This document shows positions 8,442 through 17,900 of a DNA stretch of 48,391 nt, piece after piece. Below the pieces are notes generated by a model. It ran no database searches, was not told the DNA's origin, and saw nothing but the letters and a program-made list of their open reading frames with translations. The position numbers and the translations under genes are program-made. Source of the DNA: Prochlorococcus sp. AG-459-M13 (GTDB lineage: Bacteria; Cyanobacteriota; Cyanobacteriia; PCC-6307; Cyanobiaceae); NCBI GenBank assembly GCA_003212005.1, contig QCRE01000005.1, positions 1 through 48,391 on the forward strand, in the 5' to 3' direction. Positions within the stretch are counted from its first letter, which is position 1. Every line of letters begins with the position of its first letter.

Positions 8442-11351
8442 ATGAAAGCAAAAATCGGGACCGAATTGTTTATAGATAGGCATCTGGGGTTAGGAGATAT
8501 TGATGAGGCAATTATGCTTAATAAGCTTGGTTTTAAAAATATCGATCAATTTATAAATCAAGTAATTCCTGAAGATATTCATCTATCAGAGAAGCATTCT
8601 GAAATATTGCCTCAAGGTTGTTCGGAAATTGAAGCTTTAAATGAATTAGAAGAGATTTCGAAGAAAAACACTAAAATGAGATCTCTAATAGGGCTTGGCT
8701 ATTATGATAATCATATGCCTAAAGTTATCCAGAGGCATGTTCTTGAAAATCCTAGGTGGTATACATCATACACTCCATACCAAGCAGAAATTGCACAAGG
8801 AAGATTAGAAGCTCTATTTAATTTTCAGACTATCATTTGTGAACTTACAGGATTCTCTGTCGCCAATGCATCTTTGTTAGATGAGGGCACTGCTGCTGCA
8901 GAAGCTATGGCCATGAGTTTTGCCGCAAGAAAAAATAAATCTTCAAAAGTTTTCCTAGTTGAATCAAATGTTTATGATCACACTTTTAATGTACTTTTAA
9001 CCAGAGCAAAGCCTTTGGGAATATCCTTAAAAAGGTTTAACCAAAGCAATTTTTCTAATCATGATGATGTTTTTGGAATATTGTTGCAATTACCAGGTAA
9101 AAATGGCGAATTATTTGATCCAACATTCTTAATATCCCAAGCACATAGATCAGAAATTATTGTAAGCGCATGTATTGATCCACTGGCGCAAGTTTTAATT
9201 AAACCAATATCTGAATTTGGTTTGGATGTTGCAGTGGGTAGTATGCAAAGATTCGGCGTCCCAATGGGTTTTGGTGGACCGCATGCCGCTTTTTTTGCAT
9301 GTAGCGAAAAATATAAAAGGCTGATACCTGGAAGAATTGTTGGGCAAACTTTCTCTAAAAATGGAGAAAAGTCTTTAAGACTAGCATTACAAACAAGAGA
9401 GCAACATATTAGAAGGGAGAAGGCTACTAGTAATATTTGTACTGCGCAATCTTTGTTAGCCATAATTTCTTCTTTTTATGCTATTTATCATGGATCCGCT
9501 GGTTTAACTCAAATTGCTAAAAGATTAGTAGAGTTGAGAATAAATTTAGAATCATGTTTGGCTGATTTAGGGTTTGATATTCCTGACGGGATTAGATTTG
9601 ATAGTGTTGATATTTATTCTGAGCATTCTAAAAAGATTCATAATGAAGCTTTGAAAAATGGTTATAACCTAAGAATTTTGCCTTTGGGATCAAATATTGA
9701 AGAATCAACTGGCTTCGGGATATCTCTAGATGAACTTAGTAACGAAAAAGAAATCAAAAATCTTTTAACTTTCATAGCAAATCTGATAGGGAAAAAACAA
9801 AATTTAGAGCATATAACATTTGACAAAGGATTTAATCTTGAAAATATAGGTTTGCGATCCAGTGAATGGATGCAGCAAGATATTTTTACAAATTATCAAA
9901 GTGAAACTGAATTAATGAGATACATATTTAGACTTGCCGAAAAAGATTTTTCTTTGGTTGATGGAATGATCCCATTAGGAAGTTGTACCATGAAGTTAAA
10001 TTCTGCAGCAGAGTTAAATCCTGTCTCTTGGGCCAATTTATCTTCAATTCATCCTTTTTCTCCATCAAATCAAACTCAGGGCTATTCAAAAATAATATCT
10101 GATCTTGAAAAATGGATAAGTGATATTGTTGGTTTAAAATCAGTTTCTTTTCAACCAAACGCAGGTTCTCAAGGGGAGTTTGCTGGTTTATTGGCAATAA
10201 ATTCATATTTTGCATCAAAAGGAGAACTTTCAAGAAAAAAATGTTTAATTCCTAAAAGCGCGCATGGGACAAATCCTGCTAGCGCAGTTATGGCAGGTTT
10301 TGATGTTTTAACTGTTGAATGTGACGAAGAAGGAAATATTGATTTTCAAGATTTGTCCATCAAGGTGAAGAAATTTGATAACCAAATTGGTGCCCTCATG
10401 TTGACTTACCCCTCTACTCACGGAGTTTTTGAATTACAAATCCGAAAGATATGTGATTTAATTCATTCTGTTGGCGGATTTGTTTATTTAGATGGAGCAA
10501 ATCTGAATGCTCAGGTTGGATTATGCAAACCGGGGAACTATGGTGTGGATGTTTGTCATTTGAATTTACATAAGACATTCTGTATTCCACATGGAGGGGG
10601 TGGTCCTGGAGTAGGTCCAGTTGCTGCATCAGAAACTTTAAGCCCATTTCTTCCTATCCATTCATTAAAGGATAATGATATTTCCTGCAGTTCAAATTAT
10701 GTATCTTCTGCCAAGTATGGGAGTGCAAGTATTCTTCCAATAAGTTGGATGTACATAAAAATGGCTGGTTTTAGTGGTTTAAGGAAAGCAACTGCTCATG
10801 CAATTTTATCGGCAAATTATATTGCGCATTCTTTAAAGCATAAATTTAAGATTCTTTATAAAGGAAAAAATAATTTTGTAGCACATGAATGTATTTTAGA
10901 TTTTAGAGATTTAAAATCTAAAACTGGTTTGGGTGTAAATGATTTAGCTAAACGATTAATAGATTATAGTTTTCATGCGCCAACTATTAGTTGGCCTGTT
11001 CCAGAGACCATCATGATAGAGCCTACTGAAAGTGAAAGTTTGGCAGAATTGGACAGATTTTGTGAGGCTATGCTACTGATAGGTGAAGAAATTAGTGAAA
11101 TAGAAAATAATACTGAATTAATTAACAATAATGTAATACGTAATGCTCCTCATACGCTTAAAGAGTTGATTGCTGATAATTGGAATTATCCTTATTCAAA
11201 GGAAAAAGCTTCTTTTCCTTATAAAACTCAAACTGCTATTAAGTTTTGGTCTTCAGTTTCTAGAATTAATAATGCATATGGCGATCGTAATTTAATTTGT
11301 TCTTGCAATGTAAATCAAGCAGAAACTTTAGAAGAAAAAAAATGTGCTTAA
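8442..11351 (+). CDS. gcvP: Glycine dehydrogenase (decarboxylating), P protein
   Basis: 969 aa; GLGYYDNHMPKVIQRHVLENPRWYTSYTPYQAEIAQGRLE; LNLHKTFCIPHGGGGPGVGP (PLP lysine). Confidence 0.97.
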   Translation: MKAKIGTELFIDRHLGLGDIDEAIMLNKLGFKNIDQFINQVIPEDIHLSEKHSEILPQGCSEIEALNELEEISKKNTKMRSLIGLGYYDNHMPKVIQRHVLENPRWYTSYTPYQAEIAQGRLEALFNFQTIICELTGFSVANASLLDEGTAAAEAMAMSFAARKNKSSKVFLVESNVYDHTFNVLLTRAKPLGISLKRFNQSNFSNHDDVFGILLQLPGKNGELFDPTFLISQAHRSEIIVSACIDPLAQVLIKPISEFGLDVAVGSMQRFGVPMGFGGPHAAFFACSEKYKRLIPGRIVGQTFSKNGEKSLRLALQTREQHIRREKATSNICTAQSLLAIISSFYAIYHGSAGLTQIAKRLVELRINLESCLADLGFDIPDGIRFDSVDIYSEHSKKIHNEALKNGYNLRILPLGSNIEESTGFGISLDELSNEKEIKNLLTFIANLIGKKQNLEHITFDKGFNLENIGLRSSEWMQQDIFTNYQSETELMRYIFRLAEKDFSLVDGMIPLGSCTMKLNSAAELNPVSWANLSSIHPFSPSNQTQGYSKIISDLEKWISDIVGLKSVSFQPNAGSQGEFAGLLAINSYFASKGELSRKKCLIPKSAHGTNPASAVMAGFDVLTVECDEEGNIDFQDLSIKVKKFDNQIGALMLTYPSTHGVFELQIRKICDLIHSVGGFVYLDGANLNAQVGLCKPGNYGVDVCHLNLHKTFCIPHGGGGPGVGPVAASETLSPFLPIHSLKDNDISCSSNYVSSAKYGSASILPISWMYIKMAGFSGLRKATAHAILSANYIAHSLKHKFKILYKGKNNFVAHECILDFRDLKSKTGLGVNDLAKRLIDYSFHAPTISWPVPETIMIEPTESESLAELDRFCEAMLLIGEEISEIENNTELINNNVIRNAPHTLKELIADNWNYPYSKEKASFPYKTQTAIKFWSSVSRINNAYGDRNLICSCNVNQAETLEEKKCA

Positions 11352-11480
11352 GGGACTAGCGTCCTTATGTTTACTTAGTTATTATCAATGTGACTAAAAA
11401 TTTAATATTTTCTTATAGAAAAATTTTAAATTTTTTTATTAAAATAAACGAGCATCAAATTTTTTGGGGTATTTGAAGCT

Positions 11481-11729
11481 ATGACTAAAGATCTTAAATC
11501 TGGTAAAGTTAAACACTTGCCAATCAAAAACATTGATTTACCAAATTTTGTAAGTAATTTTTCTGGAGACAACTCAAAAATATGTTCTATTGATGGAACA
11601 AATGTAATAAGAGTCCCTTTTGGAAGAAAATTTTCAAAGAAAAAAAGACCTGAAAAGAATCAAAATATCGCTACTCTTATCCTTCCTTTAAGTTCTTATA
11701 GTAGTCCTACTCCTCCACATGTAGCATAA
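11481..11729 (+). CDS. Small hypothetical protein (82 aa), C-terminus SSYSSPTPPHVA
   Basis: Isolated ORF with ATG start and 129 bp of non-coding sequence upstream; ends 6 bp from sqdX. Confidence 0.6.
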   Translation: MTKDLKSGKVKHLPIKNIDLPNFVSNFSGDNSKICSIDGTNVIRVPFGRKFSKKKRPEKNQNIATLILPLSSYSSPTPPHVA

Positions 11730-11735
11730 TTTAAG

Positions 11736-12875
11736 TTAAGGTTTCTTTGTCTCTTTGAGTGTATCTAAATAATAATTTTGTAATTGCAACGTTGCTTGAT
11801 TCCAGTCCCATTTTTCTGCTTCATTTCTTGCCTCTTTTCTCATAAATTCTCTTTTATCTTCATTTTCTAGGATTTTTTTTGTCGCTTGAATTAAGCTTTG
11901 TTCTCCATTATCTATTTCATCAGGATCATACAAACAACCATTTATACCATTACTTATTATGTCTGGTATTCCTCCCTTGTTTGCCCCTATAACTGGACAT
12001 CCTGCTGCCATTGCTTCTAATAAAACTAATCCAAGAGTTTCTGTACTTGAGGGAAATAAAAATATATCTCCAGATGCATAGGCGCTGGCAAGTTCGTCGC
12101 CTGATAAATATCCTATGAAATTAGTCTTTGTATTGGCGAAGATTTTTTCTAGTTGGTTTCTATATGGTCCGTCGCCTACAAGTGCTAGGCATGTATTAGG
12201 AATGCTTTCTAAGACTGGCTTTATTCTCTCAATTTGCTTTTCTGCTGACAATCTTCCTACATAAATTAATAGGTAATCAGCATCCTGATATTTTCCAAAT
12301 AATTTTTCCCTCATTTTCCCGCTTCTCAAATCAGGTCGGAAGCTGTAAGTATCTACACCTCTTTGCCATAGAGCAGTCCTTTGAATACCTTTATCTTTTA
12401 ATTCATTGACCATTGCGGAGGAAGTACATAAATTTAACAAGGCTTGATTGTGAGCTGCCTTGAGTAACTCCCATAAAAGTGGCTCTAACATACCCATACC
12501 GTAGTGTTCAAGATATTTAGGAAGATGAGTATGGTAGCTTGCAATTAAGGGAATATTATTAGTTTTTGCCAACCATATGCCACCTAACCCAAGAACAGCT
12601 GGATTAACAACATGTATTAAATCTGGTTTGAATTTTTCTAATTTATCTGAAACAGCAGGACCTGGTAAACCAAGCTTCAACTCTGGGTATAAGGGTAGTG
12701 GCATTGCAGCAACTCCAACTACAGTTGCTCCCATATATGATTCTGGACACCCTTCAGGACAAAAAACTATAACTTCATCACCATTTTTTATTAAAAATTC
12801 AATAGTTTTAGTCAATCTTGTTACTATGCCGTCAACTTTAGGTAAAAAAGTTTCAGTAAACAATGCAATTTTCAC
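11736..12875 (-). CDS. sqdX: Sulfolipid (SQDG) glycosyltransferase SqdX, GT4 family
   Basis: MKIALFTETFLPKVDGIVTRLTKTIEFL; FPSSTETLGLVLLEAMAAGCPVIG; directly downstream of sqdB. Confidence 0.92.
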   Translation of the reverse strand: MKIALFTETFLPKVDGIVTRLTKTIEFLIKNGDEVIVFCPEGCPESYMGATVVGVAAMPLPLYPELKLGLPGPAVSDKLEKFKPDLIHVVNPAVLGLGGIWLAKTNNIPLIASYHTHLPKYLEHYGMGMLEPLLWELLKAAHNQALLNLCTSSAMVNELKDKGIQRTALWQRGVDTYSFRPDLRSGKMREKLFGKYQDADYLLIYVGRLSAEKQIERIKPVLESIPNTCLALVGDGPYRNQLEKIFANTKTNFIGYLSGDELASAYASGDIFLFPSSTETLGLVLLEAMAAGCPVIGANKGGIPDIISNGINGCLYDPDEIDNGEQSLIQATKKILENEDKREFMRKEARNEAEKWDWNQATLQLQNYYLDTLKETKKP

Positions 12876-12902
12876 TTTCTTAAGTTAATTTTTTTAGGAA
12901 TT

Positions 12903-14096
12903 TCAATTAGTCTTTATAGCCTCAGCTTGTTTTTTGGTCCAGGATGAAACACAAGGTATGCGTTTTAAATCACATCTCTTAGAGTATTTTTTAGCAACTT
13001 CAACAACTTCCTCTAATAAGCCATTATCAAGAGTTGTTGGGTTTAAACCTAATTCTATAAAGCATTTATTATCAACAATTAAATCATTTTCAACTGCTTC
13101 GTTTCTTGGATTTGGTAAATAATTGATATCAGCTCCTGTTAGAGATGCAACTTTTTTTGCTAGTTCTCCGACTTGATGACTTTCAGTCATTTGATTAAAG
13201 ATTTTGACTCTCTCTCCAGGTTCTGGAGGATTTTCAAGAGCAAGTTGTACACACTTTACAGAGTCTTTTATATGTATAAATGCTCTTGTTTGACCTCCTG
13301 TCCCATGAACACTTAATGGATATCCTATGGCAGCTTGCATTAGAAATCTGTTGAGAACAGTTCCATAATCCCCGTCATAGTCAAATCTGTTTGTTAATCT
13401 AGGATCTTTCAATGTTGCTTCTGTATTTGTTCCCCAAACAATCCCTTGATGTAGATCAGTAATTCTTACAAGATCATTTTTGTTATAATAAAGAAATAGC
13501 AATTGATCTAAAGTTTTGGTCATATGGTAAACACTTCCTGGACTAGCAGGATGTAATATTTCTTCTTCAAAACGGCTTCCATCAGGTTGTGGAACTTCAA
13601 CTTTTAAATAACCTTCTGGAATTGTTGCACCTCTATGGGATCCATATCCGTATACTCCCATAGTTCCTAAATGAACGACATGAATATCTAAATTACTTTC
13701 TACGATTGCTGCAAGAAGGTTGTGTGTGCCATTAACATTATTATCTACTGTATATCTTTTGGTAAAACTAGATTTCATCGAGTAAGGTGCTGCTCTTTGT
13801 TCTGCGAAATGGATAACTGAATCTGGTTTTTCTTCAATAAGCAAATTAAGTAATTTTTGATATTGTTTAGAGATATCCATGTTAAGGAATCTCATAGGTT
13901 TACCTCCTATTTCTTCCCATGCAGAAAGTCTTTCATTTATTGAAGAAATTGGGGTCAATGATTCTACTTCAAGATCAATATCAATTTTCCTGCGACTTAG
14001 ATTGTCAACTATAATTACTTCGTGATTTTTTTCCGCTAAATTCACCGCACAAGGCCAACCGCAAAAACCATCTCCGCCAAGAACAATTACTTTCAC
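12903..14096 (-). CDS. sqdB: UDP-sulfoquinovose synthase SqdB
   Basis: MKVIVLGGDGFCGWPCAVNLAEKNHEVIIVDNLSRRKID; SDR fold; pairs with sqdX. Confidence 0.95.
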   Translation of the reverse strand: MKVIVLGGDGFCGWPCAVNLAEKNHEVIIVDNLSRRKIDIDLEVESLTPISSINERLSAWEEIGGKPMRFLNMDISKQYQKLLNLLIEEKPDSVIHFAEQRAAPYSMKSSFTKRYTVDNNVNGTHNLLAAIVESNLDIHVVHLGTMGVYGYGSHRGATIPEGYLKVEVPQPDGSRFEEEILHPASPGSVYHMTKTLDQLLFLYYNKNDLVRITDLHQGIVWGTNTEATLKDPRLTNRFDYDGDYGTVLNRFLMQAAIGYPLSVHGTGGQTRAFIHIKDSVKCVQLALENPPEPGERVKIFNQMTESHQVGELAKKVASLTGADINYLPNPRNEAVENDLIVDNKCFIELGLNPTTLDNGLLEEVVEVAKKYSKRCDLKRIPCVSSWTKKQAEAIKTN

Positions 14097-14265
14097 TCAA
14101 AACTCCAGAATTGAAAATGTCTTTTTATATTTACCAAATTACTACAGAGTGCTTCCAAAATGCGAAAAAATTTTGTAAATAGTTTCAAATCTTTTCGCTT
14201 GAATAAATAAATTCTTTGCCACTCTACTTTTTTTGATAGTTAAATTTTTTTCCAAGGAGATAATA

Positions 14266-15063
14266 TCACGTTACGGATATGTGATTTGTTGGTGAACTAG
14301 GGCTGGCTAATTTCTGTTTTTCAATTCTTCCTGCTAGAAAGGCTTCTCTTCCAGCTTTTACTCCATAATTCATAGCTCTAGCCATCTTGAATGGATTTTT
14401 AGCTAAAGCTATTGCACTATTAATCAAAACTCCGTCTGCTCCAAGTTCCATAGCTTGAGAAGCTTCACTTGGAACTCCTAAACCAGCATCAATGATTACT
14501 GGGACATTAGAATTTTCAATAATAATTGATATATTCGAGGCATTTAAAAGTCCTTGACCCGAGCCAATAGGTGATCCTAATGGCATTACAGTTGAACAAC
14601 CAACTTCTTCTAACCTTTTAGCTAATATTGGATCTGCATTGATATAAGGAAGAACAATAAAATTCTTTTTTATCAAAATCTCAGCTGCCTTAAGAGTTTC
14701 AATAGGATCAGGTAATAAATATTTTTTATCAGGAATCACTTCTAATTTGACAAAATTATTTTCTTCTTGACCTGATAATTTGGCTAGTTCCCTTCCTAAA
14801 ATTGCTATTCTTACTGCTTCATCTGAATTGGTGCAACCTGCAGTATTAGGGAGCATCCAAAATTTTTTCCAGTCAATTTTTTCTAGCAAATTTTCGCCAT
14901 TTTTATTATTTTTAACTCTTCTAACTGCAACGGTTACTATTTCAGATTCACTTTTTGATAAACTTTCCACCATTATGTCTGAAGAAGAATATTTTCCTGT
15001 ACCAACCATTAATCTACTGGAAAATTTTTTACTCCCAATTTCTAACGATGAATCCTCTTTCAT
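14266..15063 (-). CDS. thiG: Thiazole synthase ThiG
   Basis: [74 protein letters not shown]. The track ORF starts at 15120 and overlaps the upstream gene; [10 protein letters not shown] at 15063 removes the overlap. Confidence 0.95.
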   Translation of the reverse strand: MKEDSSLEIGSKKFSSRLMVGTGKYSSSDIMVESLSKSESEIVTVAVRRVKNNKNGENLLEKIDWKKFWMLPNTAGCTNSDEAVRIAILGRELAKLSGQEENNFVKLEVIPDKKYLLPDPIETLKAAEILIKKNFIVLPYINADPILAKRLEEVGCSTVMPLGSPIGSGQGLLNASNISIIIENSNVPVIIDAGLGVPSEASQAMELGADGVLINSAIALAKNPFKMARAMNYGVKAGREAFLAGRIEKQKLASPSSPTNHISVT

Positions 15064-15064
15064 T

Positions 15065-15622
15065 TTAAAATCCTTTGTCATTAATTCCTTTATAAGGTGA
15101 GTAATTATTTCTTTTTTCAAGTTCTTTACTTTTTTTGATCGCTGTTTTGTTATTTGGATCTATTTTTAAAACCTTTTTGTATGTTTCATAAGCTAAATCA
15201 TATTCCAGTAAACGTTGTTGCGCTGATCCAAGGTTATTTAACGCGATTGTATATTCAGGAAGACTTTTAATAGCTAAGTTATAGTGCTTTATTGCTTTTT
15301 TAAATTCATTTTGTGCAGCATAAGAAAACCCAAGGGCATTTTCAATTATAGCTTTTGCCTCATTAGGTTCATTCTCATAATATTCTACAGCTTTTAGAAA
15401 AGTCTTAGTGGCTTCTTTATATAACCTTTTCTTTATTTGTATAGAGCCAAATTCATAAAATTCAGAAGATTTACTTAATGAATCTAATCCTTTTTGCTCA
15501 AATTTAACTAAATTCATTTCTTCTTTTCTTGTTTTAAGAAATTGTCTGAAAACAAAAAAAGATATTATTACAAGAACTACAAAAAGGATTATCAAATAGG
15601 ATTGAAAGGAAGATATTTCCAT
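15065..15622 (-). CDS. TPR-repeat membrane-anchored protein, possible Ycf37-like (photosystem I related)
   Basis: N-terminal TM segment [18 protein letters not shown] followed by TPR repeats ([60 protein letters not shown]). Confidence 0.65.
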   Translation of the reverse strand: MEISSFQSYLIILFVVLVIISFFVFRQFLKTRKEEMNLVKFEQKGLDSLSKSSEFYEFGSIQIKKRLYKEATKTFLKAVEYYENEPNEAKAIIENALGFSYAAQNEFKKAIKHYNLAIKSLPEYTIALNNLGSAQQRLLEYDLAYETYKKVLKIDPNNKTAIKKSKELEKRNNYSPYKGINDKGF

Positions 15623-15662
15623 TACGTATGATATATATTTTTCAAAATTTTATTAGAGAAAT

Positions 15663-16010
15663 TTATTTACTTACAGTAGTTACTATTTTTTCAAAACATT
15701 TTGGGTCGCTCAAAGCTAATTGAGCAAGCATTTTTCTATTAATAATTATTTCGGATGACTTTAGTCCATTAATTAATTTGCTGTAATTTGTACCATTAAT
15801 TCTTGCAGAAGCATTAATTCTAGATATCCAAAGTCTTCTAAAATCTCTTTTTCTTCTTCTTCTATCTCTATAAGCATTGCAAAGAGCTTTCATAACTCTT
15901 TGGTTAGCAGTTCTAAAGAGATTTTTATTACCTCCTCTAAAACCTTTAGCAAGGTTAAGGATCTTGTTTCTTCTTTTTCTGGCTATGTTGCCTCTCTTAA
16001 CGCGTGCCAT
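15663..16010 (-). CDS. rplT: 50S ribosomal protein L20
   Basis: [37 protein letters not shown]; 115 aa. Confidence 0.97.
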   Translation of the reverse strand: MARVKRGNIARKRRNKILNLAKGFRGGNKNLFRTANQRVMKALCNAYRDRRRRKRDFRRLWISRINASARINGTNYSKLINGLKSSEIIINRKMLAQLALSDPKCFEKIVTTVSK

Positions 16011-16040
16011 AAATCTATTTTGTAAGTAACGTGAGTGTTT

Positions 16041-16238
16041 TTAAGCGTAGGGAACCATTAATTTTACATTATCAGCATCTTTTTCATCAACAACAGCTTT
16101 AGTAGAGAGATGTCTCTTCAATTTCGAGCTTTTGTGATCTAACAAATGATTATGGAAAGCTCTTCTTCTCATGAATTTACCCGTAGCAGTAGCTTTAAAC
16201 CTTTTTGCTGCTGACTTACGAGTTTTAAGTTTAGACAT
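16041..16238 (-). CDS. rpmI: 50S ribosomal protein L35
   Basis: [42 protein letters not shown]; 65 aa; next to rplT. Confidence 0.96.
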   Translation of the reverse strand: MSKLKTRKSAAKRFKATATGKFMRRRAFHNHLLDHKSSKLKRHLSTKAVVDEKDADNVKLMVPYA

Positions 16239-16329
16239 TTAACTTGATAATGTTTAATCTAGATAATCTAAACCTTTATCTGCATTGGTGCAAATTAAAA
16301 TTTTAAATAAATTAGGAAATTTGAAATTT

Positions 16330-17868
16330 ATGGCTCGAAGATTTAACTTTTTGTGTCTTATTTATGGATGTTGTTTATTTAATTTAAGTACACCAATAAT
16401 TACATTAAAGGGCTTTTCAGAAGAATCTAAAAAAATAAATATTACTCAAGAATTAAAAAAAGGTAATTTTTTAATAGGATTAAAACAATATTTAGGTGCC
16501 AATGGTGAAAGGGCAACAGGAAAACAAAATATTACATTTAAAACAACTAACGCTTTTATAAACCTTGAATCTTTTGACGGTATCAAGTACAAATCAAAAA
16601 AAATAAATATTGTTTTTAAGAAAACCCCTTTGGAAATTCCTTTAATAATTGAGAGATTTGTATTTGGTCCATTTGCAAGCTACGAATCTGCACAAAGACA
16701 AGCTAAAAAATTAAAAGCAAAAGGATATAAAGCTCTTGTAGCATATCCAAAAAATTGGGAGGTTTGGATTCCAGCTGGCAAAAATCTTCCTGATAAAAAA
16801 TTAAATTATAAATTTTTTAAAAAATCTTATACTTCAAAAATCATCCCTTTTCTTGTTAGTGAATACTCGTACCAAAAACTTCAAGGCCCGATACAAATAT
16901 CATCATTGGAAGAGATAAAGATTGATGATATTAATTTTGGCAAAAAATTTTATTTAGCTAATGACTCGTATGGAACTTGGACTTTAATTCAGAAAATTAA
17001 ATTTGATGATTATCTTAAAGGTGTTTTACCATATGAGATAGGCGCTAATTCTCCCTTAGAGGCTTTAAAAGCACAAGCAGTAATTGCCAGAACTTGGGCA
17101 CTATATAATGCTAAAAGATTTAATGTTGATAATTATCATTTATGTGTTACTACACAATGTCAGGTTTATAAACCTCCTCAGATTGAATATAAAAATGTAA
17201 ATAAAGCTATAAAAGATACTTCAAATTTAATAATTAATTATAAAGGTAAACCTATTAATTCTTTTTATCACGGCTCTAATGGAGGTTTATCAGCTAGTGC
17301 AAGTGAGTCTTGGGAAATAGATGATTATCCGTATTTTAATGCAATGCTTGATGGTCAAGATTCTTTAAAACAATTTTTCAAAATTCCAATAACAGATACT
17401 GATCAATTAAATAAATTCTTTGAGATACCTGATAAAAATTTTTTTGGAAATAAGCATTCCCTCTTTCGCTGGAATAAAAAACTTTCTAATGAGATAATCA
17501 TAAATAGTTTTATTAAAAGCCAATTGATTGAAGATAAATCAGATTTAATTAATATAAAAATTCTTGATCGCGGTTATAGTGGAAGGGTAACAAAATTAGA
17601 ATTCAAGTTTAAAAATTTAAAGAAACCAATAATTCTTGTAAAAGATGATATTCGACGAATACTCAGTTTTTTACCTAGCAATTTATTTACTATTAATAAA
17701 TTAAATGATAAATTTTGGATTTTTAAAGGAGGAGGTTTCGGCCATGGTGTAGGTTTATCTCAATCAGGAGCAATTGAAATGGCAGAATCGGGTTTTACTT
17801 ATGAACAAATATTGAATCATTATTATCAAGGAACAAAAATAAAAAAAATTGAGATATTGTCTCATTAA
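16330..17868 (+). CDS. SpoIID/LytB-domain protein with a SPOR-like N-terminal segment
   Basis: GVLPYEIGANSPLEALKAQAVIARTWAL and GGGFGHGVGLSQSGAIEMA are SpoIID signatures. The track ORF starts at a TTG (16285); ATG at 16330 begins a plausible signal peptide. Confidence 0.85.
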   Translation: MARRFNFLCLIYGCCLFNLSTPIITLKGFSEESKKINITQELKKGNFLIGLKQYLGANGERATGKQNITFKTTNAFINLESFDGIKYKSKKINIVFKKTPLEIPLIIERFVFGPFASYESAQRQAKKLKAKGYKALVAYPKNWEVWIPAGKNLPDKKLNYKFFKKSYTSKIIPFLVSEYSYQKLQGPIQISSLEEIKIDDINFGKKFYLANDSYGTWTLIQKIKFDDYLKGVLPYEIGANSPLEALKAQAVIARTWALYNAKRFNVDNYHLCVTTQCQVYKPPQIEYKNVNKAIKDTSNLIINYKGKPINSFYHGSNGGLSASASESWEIDDYPYFNAMLDGQDSLKQFFKIPITDTDQLNKFFEIPDKNFFGNKHSLFRWNKKLSNEIIINSFIKSQLIEDKSDLINIKILDRGYSGRVTKLEFKFKNLKKPIILVKDDIRRILSFLPSNLFTINKLNDKFWIFKGGGFGHGVGLSQSGAIEMAESGFTYEQILNHYYQGTKIKKIEILSH

Positions 17869-17900
17869 ATTAAATAAAAAAAAATTCAAGTTTGTATCTT

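Noticed and set aside
11346-11370. aagggactagcgtcctta hairpin at the end of gcvP as an intrinsic terminator
   Set aside because: Stem is short with a bulge and the following T-tract is weak; not reported as a feature.
16239-16329. Inverted-repeat-like gtttaatctagataatctaaac between rpmI and the SpoIID gene as an operator or L20 autoregulatory leader
   Set aside because: Imperfect symmetry in very AT-rich sequence; no known L20 leader structure recognised.
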